From Sycobia sp. Sy_11 (lineage: Eukaryota > Arthropoda > Insecta > Hymenoptera > Epichrysomallidae), in NCBI GenBank assembly GCA_018907035.1, contig JACCIC010000015.1:3230001-3294000 (forward strand): a DNA stretch of 64,000 nucleotides. The letters are read 5' to 3'. Shown piece after piece: positions 58,600 through 64,000 of the stretch. Every line of letters starts with the position of its first letter. Position 1 is the first letter of the stretch. Position numbers and translations under genes: made by a program. The notes under the pieces are model-generated. The model searched no databases and was not told the DNA's origin. It worked only from the letters and a program-made list of their open reading frames with translations.

Positions 58600-59830
58600 A
58601 ACTAGCAATTTCACGCCCTCACCGCCGCTTAACCTCCGCCTCCCCAAGCCCCTTCCGGCCCCAAAAAATCCAATCGCGCATTTTACCTGCGCGCGGCCCC
58701 ATTATCTCGGTCCGGCACATCTTACAATCTTCCGTAGATATATGAGACGTCCCGCGGCCGCAAACGAGCCTTTCATGCCAGCACGGCAGCGGCCGCCTAT
58801 CTCGAGAAAAAGTCCCTTGGGCGACCGGGAGGGGGGGGGGCTGGTGATCGCGGAAATTGCGGCTCAACAAGATCTCCACGTAGAGCGAGAGCTCGATTAT
58901 CCGATGAAAAAGAAAGAAAAAATTTTCTCCTTAATTTCTTCGTCTGTTTGCCTTTGTTTTTCGTATTTCGATGAAATTAACGAGCCACGCAAGAAGATGC
59001 CTCTGTTGCCTTATGCACGTTTCATTTATTTCAACGGGTCTAAAGAGCACCGCTTGTTTTACTAACACGAGAGCCCGGCGAAATCGGCGCCGGGAATCAT
59101 CAATAAAGTCCGCGTAATTGAACACACAGTCGAATAATGAGAGACGATTATCGGTCGCTCGATAACCCCTCGCCCCCTCCAACCCCCCCCCCAGTCCAAA
59201 GCCGCCGGAACAGAAGCGAAGGGCGGGGGCTGGGGAGACAGGGGGAGTGCGAACGACCGGCTCAACCGACATCTAACGAGGGCCGGAAGAAATAATCGCG
59301 GCGACGGCTCTCCCAAGACCCCTGGCTTCGCCGAAGGCTATCCCGGTTTTGCATCCCGCGTTTTTCCGCCTCGGGAGGCAAAGGAGAGCGCGAGGGGTGG
59401 CCGGGCGGTTATATTACGGAGATCGCTGAATTTTTTCCCTCCTCCGGTTCGTTCTCATCCTCGCCTCGCCTCGCCGCGGCGGCCCCCACCCCCCCTGGGA
59501 AATCTTAAGGCGAGCTTTATTCGCGTAACCCGAGACGGGAGAATACGAGTCGACGAGTGGTGGATGGCCGGGGGGGGGGAGGAGTTCAGAGGAGTGGCGG
59601 CGGCGCCATTCCCAATAATTGAATCATCGATTTCGACTTTACTTACGGTCCTCGTATCGAGTTTGTGATCGGAGTGGGTAGAGGGTGGAGGGGGGGGTTG
59701 TGAGGGAGCACGGGATATTACTCGCGTTAGGCGAACGGTCCTCGGTTCGTTTCGTCGAGCGGCCCTGGTCTGGAGGATGCTCTCGGGTTGTAACGTAACT
59801 CTCGAGTAGCGCTTCTGCTCTCCGGCGTTA
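58600..59830. other. CpG-dense block with G and C runs
   Basis: Several G8 to G10 and C9 runs. Frames overlap on both strands and match nothing known. Confidence 0.45.
59676..59697 (+). other. G-quadruplex motif
   Basis: G3-TAGA-G3-TGGA-G8 on the plus strand. Confidence 0.5.
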
Positions 59831-59880
59831 TCGATTACTTATTTGCTCGAGCTGAGTAAATTTTTTCTTCTTCCTTGTTG

Positions 59881-59934
59881 ATTCTTTTTTTTTCTCTTCT
59901 TTTTTTCTTTTCTTTTTTTTTTCTTTCTTTTTTG
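59881..59934. repeat. T-rich polypyrimidine tract
   Basis: About 54 bases of T with scattered C and almost no purine. No AG follows closely, so it is not an obvious acceptor. Confidence 0.85.
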
Positions 59935-60215
59935 TACCGACGAGAGCACCGGAGTGGCAGAGTCGGAAGCGCGGAGGGCAGAATTATTTCTAACGATGGT
60001 ACACAGTATCGACGGGAGGAGGTAGGCTGTTTATATTAAATTTCCCTCCTCTCAAATCATGATTCGATTCCATATGATCGAGTTAAGCTATACTGCGATG
60101 TTTCAATTTAAATTGCGCTTAGAAAAAAAATATAGACGCAACACGGTAGAAGCAGAATAGTATACTTATTTATAAAACATAATATCATTCCATGATACGG
60201 AAATACAAAAATTAT

Positions 60216-60253
60216 ATTAATGCTCCGTTCATTTTTTCTGTTCCAGGTAAGAG
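60216..60253 (+). other. Zero-length-exon (recursive splice) motif
   Basis: CCGTTCATTTTTTCTGTTCCAG is immediately followed by GTAAGAGC (boundary between 60246 and 60247), with an ATTAAT branch-type string about 25 bases before the AG. Acceptor directly abutting donor, with pyrimidine tract and CAG|GTAAG, is the signature of recursive splice sites described in long Drosophila introns. It could also be an ordinary acceptor or donor. Plus strand. Confidence 0.4.
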
Positions 60254-61554
60254 CCGTCGAGAATCAGACGTAATTTTCGATGCACGTAATAACGCCATCT
60301 GTGCGTAAGTTACTAATTTCCATATTAACATTAACAAGGCATAAGGAAAGTATATCGTCTTTGTCAAACTCTTCTCGTAATTCGTTCGGAAAATTAACAA
60401 TATAGGTTTCAATTTTAAATCTTCATCAAAATTCATATTTTCCTATATAAGGTACTTTCCCCTGTCATCTGATTTTTTATACGGACTCGTGATGCAGTAT
60501 TTTCAAAAAACTCCTCATTATATCGATCTACATGATTGGCATCGCAGCCGATTTTGTGTTTTCTTCATTAAGTCCTTCCAAAACTTAAAGAAAAACTGTC
60601 AGATGAAATGAATTGTTAACACATGGTATTCATAAGTTTGGCAAGCTACGATAAATACGTGGAAAATTTCTAAGGTTGTATGCGCGTTGTATAATAGAAC
60701 ACATTGCTCGCTGCATAAATCTTTTCAAGAAGAAAAACTTTCCATTCGAGAGACTCTAGTGCGCGATGGTCTGCGCGTGTTTCTTTTTTGGACTCGAAAA
60801 AAAAAACAAAAATATTCTTGGGAAGTCATTTCAACATAATCGTCAGGCTGTCTCTCTGTTATTTCATACGGAGATAGTTGAACTGTAAATCAAACATAGA
60901 TCCAGTATTACGTTCCCAAGATGAAATACTAGCGGAAAGAGTCTGTCATAAGCGTAGATAAAAGTATAAGCCAATAAAAGGAAATAAGATTTCATAAGCG
61001 GGAATTTAATTTAGCATTTATTATTTAACTTTATTGAAGTCTTTCAGTTATTAATTAAAAGATAAGCGAGAAAAAGTCCTCATTTCAAAAGAACAATGGC
61101 TTTGTTTAATAATAAATAAACAATGCCTGGTTCTAATCTCAATCTCTTTTTCCTTTTGCACGTTTCCTACTGTTAAGAAACTCAATTTTGTTTTTTCATT
61201 TCTCTGATTCGTACAAAATTTATCAATTTACACTCATAATCATATTGTGGAACACAATCTTTTTAATTAGAGTTGAAAATTCAAAAATTCTTTTCAAAAG
61301 CGTTTTCTTTTTTAACTAAGTGCTTCACTTTCACGGAAAGATTCCTTGTACTATATTAGATCTTTCAGAAAATTTTATCAAAATTTATCTTTAGCCGTTT
61401 CTATACTTAATCAATACCATGCAAATCTCATGTTTTCTATAAAACACGATTGGAATCTTATAGTCCATCCCTTGGAATGACCGTTTAGTATTATGTTTAT
61501 AAATAAATACTAATATTATAAATATAAGTCTTGGATATCTTTTTTTTCTCTCAG
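60254..61554. other. AT-rich non-coding stretch
   Basis: No gene. AGATGGCGT core on the minus strand at 60292-60300. Confidence 0.5.
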
Positions 61555-61618
61555 ATTCGGGTGTTTCGATACTATCTTTATCGGAAATACTTTCTCGATG
61601 TTACTATTAGTTTTCACG
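61555..61618 (+). other. Candidate 64-base exon
   Basis: Acceptor: TACTAAT (an ideal branch string, about 41 bases upstream), then TTTTTTTTCTCTCAG (AG at 61553-61554). Donor: CACG before GTAAATGT (GT at 61619-61620). Two of three frames are open; one ends in phase 0 and is hydrophobic (FGCFDTIFIGNTFSMLLLVF). No family recognised. Confidence 0.22.
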
Positions 61619-61661
61619 GTAAATGTTTTCCTCCTGTATTTGCAATTCTCAATTGAACCAT

Positions 61662-61747
61662 CGCCATCTTAAAGGTTGTTTCAGCATTTTCGCCACCTCA
61701 AAGACTGTTTCAGCATTTTCAACGTTCTCGTATCGTTTCAACACTTA
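61662..61747. repeat. 29-base tandem repeat with CTCF-like cores
   Basis: Two good copies (61662-61690, 61691-61719) share CGCCA at the start and GTTTCAGCATTTT at the end; a third is degenerate. On the minus strand each good copy carries AGRTGGCGA (AAGATGGCGA and GAGGTGGCGA), the insect CTCF-type core. Confidence 0.8.
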
Positions 61748-61962
61748 TTGACGAAAAATCTTACGTTCCTTATGTAATATAAATTTGAAATTGTTAAAAA
61801 TTAAATATTGGCATTGAGACTAGTGCATTGCAAACGGCCTCGTTTGTAGAACTGTCCATGAACTTTTTCATGAAGGTAATATCACTCACGTTATACGTAA
61901 ATCTAATAATTTCTATTTGTAATTAATTTTAAGTAATCACACCATCCTTAATTGCTTTTTTA

Positions 61963-62037
61963 AAAATATACATTTAAACGTGTTTAAATGTATATTTTAT
62001 TTTTAATAATAGTTTATCTTTAAAATAAACTATTATT
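61963..62037. other. Twin perfect hairpins
   Basis: 61963-61979 pairs without error over 17 bases with 61982-61998, leaving two bases between. Six bases on, 62005-62017 pairs over 13 bases with 62025-62037 around a seven-base loop. Both are AT-rich. Two such stems side by side are unlikely by chance. Confidence 0.8.
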
Positions 62038-63123
62038 TTTATAGGAAGTTGTATTTAATAACAAGAAATATTTGGATGGTTCACTTGCTGCTTATTCAAA
62101 TCGATGAAATTTAATTTTTTTAATTTTTTCACCTCGTTCTTAAGTATTTATATTGAAAAAATAATTTTTTTTTCATTCGCTTATTGTTTTTCATATAATT
62201 TATGATATTTTTTAACGAATTGATTAACTCTGTTATCTCATATAAAGCTGTACTGATCGCATTATTGTAGAATAAAAACTGTTAAAAAACTGTGTAAAAT
62301 AAATGTGATGAAAGCATGTAATGGATTCTGTTATATCTATTGAAGGAAATACAAATAATGTAATTTGCTTCTTGGAGAAATGTTTCTATGTACGAAAGTA
62401 AAATTGAAGTCAATTGAAATAGCATCATTCCGAACGAAAAACAGACGTAATCAAGAAAATTTTTTCGTTTAACAATTGTAAAAAAATATGATAGAAATTA
62501 TAAAAATGAAAAAATCAACGAGTAAATCGACTGCAATTAATAGAAAATGCAAAACAGCTGCCAGTCAATTGGTTCGAATGCATTGGATATAGTGTTACAT
62601 TAAGAGAGCACCTCGAACATCATTCGGATGCCATTTTAGGGAATATTCGGCTAGACAATCTGTACAAATTTTAGTTTTGCCTTTATTGTCTCAGACAGAT
62701 GAAAATTGTGAAAAGACGAATGAAATGACGGACCCGTTGAAATTCATTTTTATGATTAAAAATGATTATTGTAAAAGCTTACGAACAGAATCGACGTGAC
62801 GGGAGCTCGAGAAGAGCCGATGAGGTTGACTTCGTTCATATTAACGATGAATTAGTTTGAACAAAAGAATAATTATAATAATTATTGTAACAATAATAGA
62901 GCCGCTATTATTTTTGCTAAAATTTTCAATCATATATATTTATATAATGAAAGTTTTTTTTAAAATTATTATACAATCATTCAAAGAACGACTTTGATAT
63001 TACTGGTTTATTCTCACACACAAAAATTCTTTAGCTACCTTAATAATATAATTTTATAATCCGATTGAAAGTGATATTGGACGAGTAAACAACAGTAGCA
63101 ATACCGTTCGAACGAATGCACCT
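62038..63123. other. AT-rich stretch with small hairpins
   Basis: TCATTTTTA and TAAAAATGA (about 62745-62766), an interrupted palindrome at 62868-62886, and AATAATAG with CTATTATT (62892-62912) are further perfect short stems. No gene. Confidence 0.5.
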
Positions 63124-63408
63124 ATGGGTTTAAGACAGCGGTCACCTGAAAATACAGCTGGCAATTTTTCCGCCTGTGTAAATGGAAAAATACTAATCTG
63201 CTATTCTTTCGCGTCGGACAGCGCGTCTCGGCGAGTTTTCCGTGGACACGTGTACGAATCAATACTCGTTCTTCCTCTGCTTTTAACTGGCGTCGCCGGA
63301 TCGCACCGAGCTTCTAAAATCATTAAAAGCCCCGAGGCAAAGGTTTATTCTGAGATTTCAAGGGAGGAATTTCACGGCTTTATCCAGTTCATCGCGCCGG
63401 ATTGTTGA
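63124..63408 (+). other. Unrecognised 94-codon open frame
   Basis: ATG at 63124 opens a frame of mixed composition starting MGLRQRSPENTAGNFSACVN with a hydrophobic middle (ILVLPLLLTGV). No polyA signal, domain or splice signal supports it. Confidence 0.12.
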
Positions 63409-64000
63409 AGGTGATTAAAACGCGTTTCACTGCCCATTGAAAAATCGATTGAAAAATTTGGAAAAACGATATTCGAACAAACATTTGACCAATTACAGGA
63501 TCCAACTAGGAGATAACGCTATGATTGACTATGTAATCGACATCGTCATTGACAGTCACTTCATTGTAGAAGATAGAGAATTTCAATGAAAGTCCTTAAT
63601 TGACCGAATGATATTATAGAACAACAGAACAATTTTTAGAACTTTTTAAATGAAAAAAATAAAGTTGGATAGACTGCTCGGACAATTATTTACCCGCTTG
63701 GTGAAACAAATTTTCCCTAATTCCAAGCAAGGCTGGCATTACGAATTTCAACGAGCTTCCTTGAGTTTCAGCATAGAGTTCAACGATGAGATTGTTTACA
63801 TCCAAGCCTTTTAGCAATCTATCACTTTAGCATCATTTCACCCATCTCAGGCGATTACGATCGCGTACCGATGGAGGAAAAATCGCAATTTGAAGCTTTG
63901 AATTTCGAACAACGATTTTTATCTCTCACACGGTTCTGGAAAATACATAGTTGAATTTCGCTGGTAATTATCGGCCGGCCGTTATTACGATGTGAAAATT
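63409..64000. other. Non-coding stretch to the window edge
   Basis: Apart from the weak candidate exon at 63851, nothing is seen. Confidence 0.45.
63851..63954 (+). other. Weak candidate terminal exon
   Basis: CATTTCACCCATCTCAG (AG at 63849-63850) precedes a frame reading DYDRVPMEEKSQFEALNFEQ and on to a stop at 63952-63954. The composition is protein-like and the frame is open to the left to 63790. No family recognised; the window ends 46 bases later. Confidence 0.17.

Noticed and set aside
62570..62582. GGTTCGAATGC, resembling a tRNA T-arm
   Set aside because: No B-box continuation, no A box upstream and no acceptor stem.

Overview
The window looks like nuclear DNA of an insect, most likely a hymenopteran of the ant or bee type. 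The evidence is indirect: AT-rich sequence alternates every few kb with CpG-dense GC-rich blocks, microsatellites (TA, CA, GA) are abundant, G and C runs are long, and no bacterial gene organisation is present. No sequence allows a species or a locus to be named. No tRNA, rRNA, snRNA, CRISPR array, intact transposon or recognisable protein domain was found by reading.

No coding gene in the window can be called with confidence. Nearly all long open frames are microsatellite translations (poly Tyr-Ile from TA, Ser-Leu or Arg-Glu from CT/GA) or run through GC-rich blocks where stops are rare. The likeliest reading is a long intron, or a regulatory gene desert, of a large gene. What remains is a set of low-confidence candidate exons bounded by good splice signals, candidate promoters, and a few unrecognised open frames. 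AG|GT dinucleotides are common by chance, so each needs RNA evidence.

Layout. 1-16 kb: mostly AT-rich, with a compact possible mini-gene on the minus strand (1211-1660), an NRF1-like plus TATA element (3703-3726), many TA and CA tracts, and a splice-bounded candidate exon (16029-16146). 17-31 kb: quiet AT-rich DNA broken by GC blocks at 18, 23.5, 26.5 and 28-29 kb. 31.2-34.3 kb: the most promoter-like region, with a TATA box, a CpG island carrying a double NRF1/Ewg site, a splice donor, an acceptor 297 bases further on with a CTAAT branch site, a 25-base minisatellite, and a second candidate first exon beginning MKKQEAT. 35-51 kb: GC-rich blocks, paired GA/CT tracts able to fold on themselves, CTCF-like sites at 39.9 and 43.4 kb, G-quadruplex runs, and candidate splice donors at 50.9 kb (+) and 51.9 kb (-). 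52-60 kb: GC-rich blocks, a candidate exon with a GC-type donor (54369-54463), and a textbook zero-length-exon (recursive splice) motif at 60246. 60-64 kb: AT-rich DNA with twin perfect hairpins (61963-62037), a 29-base tandem repeat holding CTCF-like cores, and two weak candidate exons.

The most interesting hypothesis is that the window lies in a very long intron spliced in steps: the polypyrimidine-CAG|GTAAG site at 60246, with weaker ones at 5411 and 50882, are all on the plus strand. This is inference and is testable with total-RNA reads.
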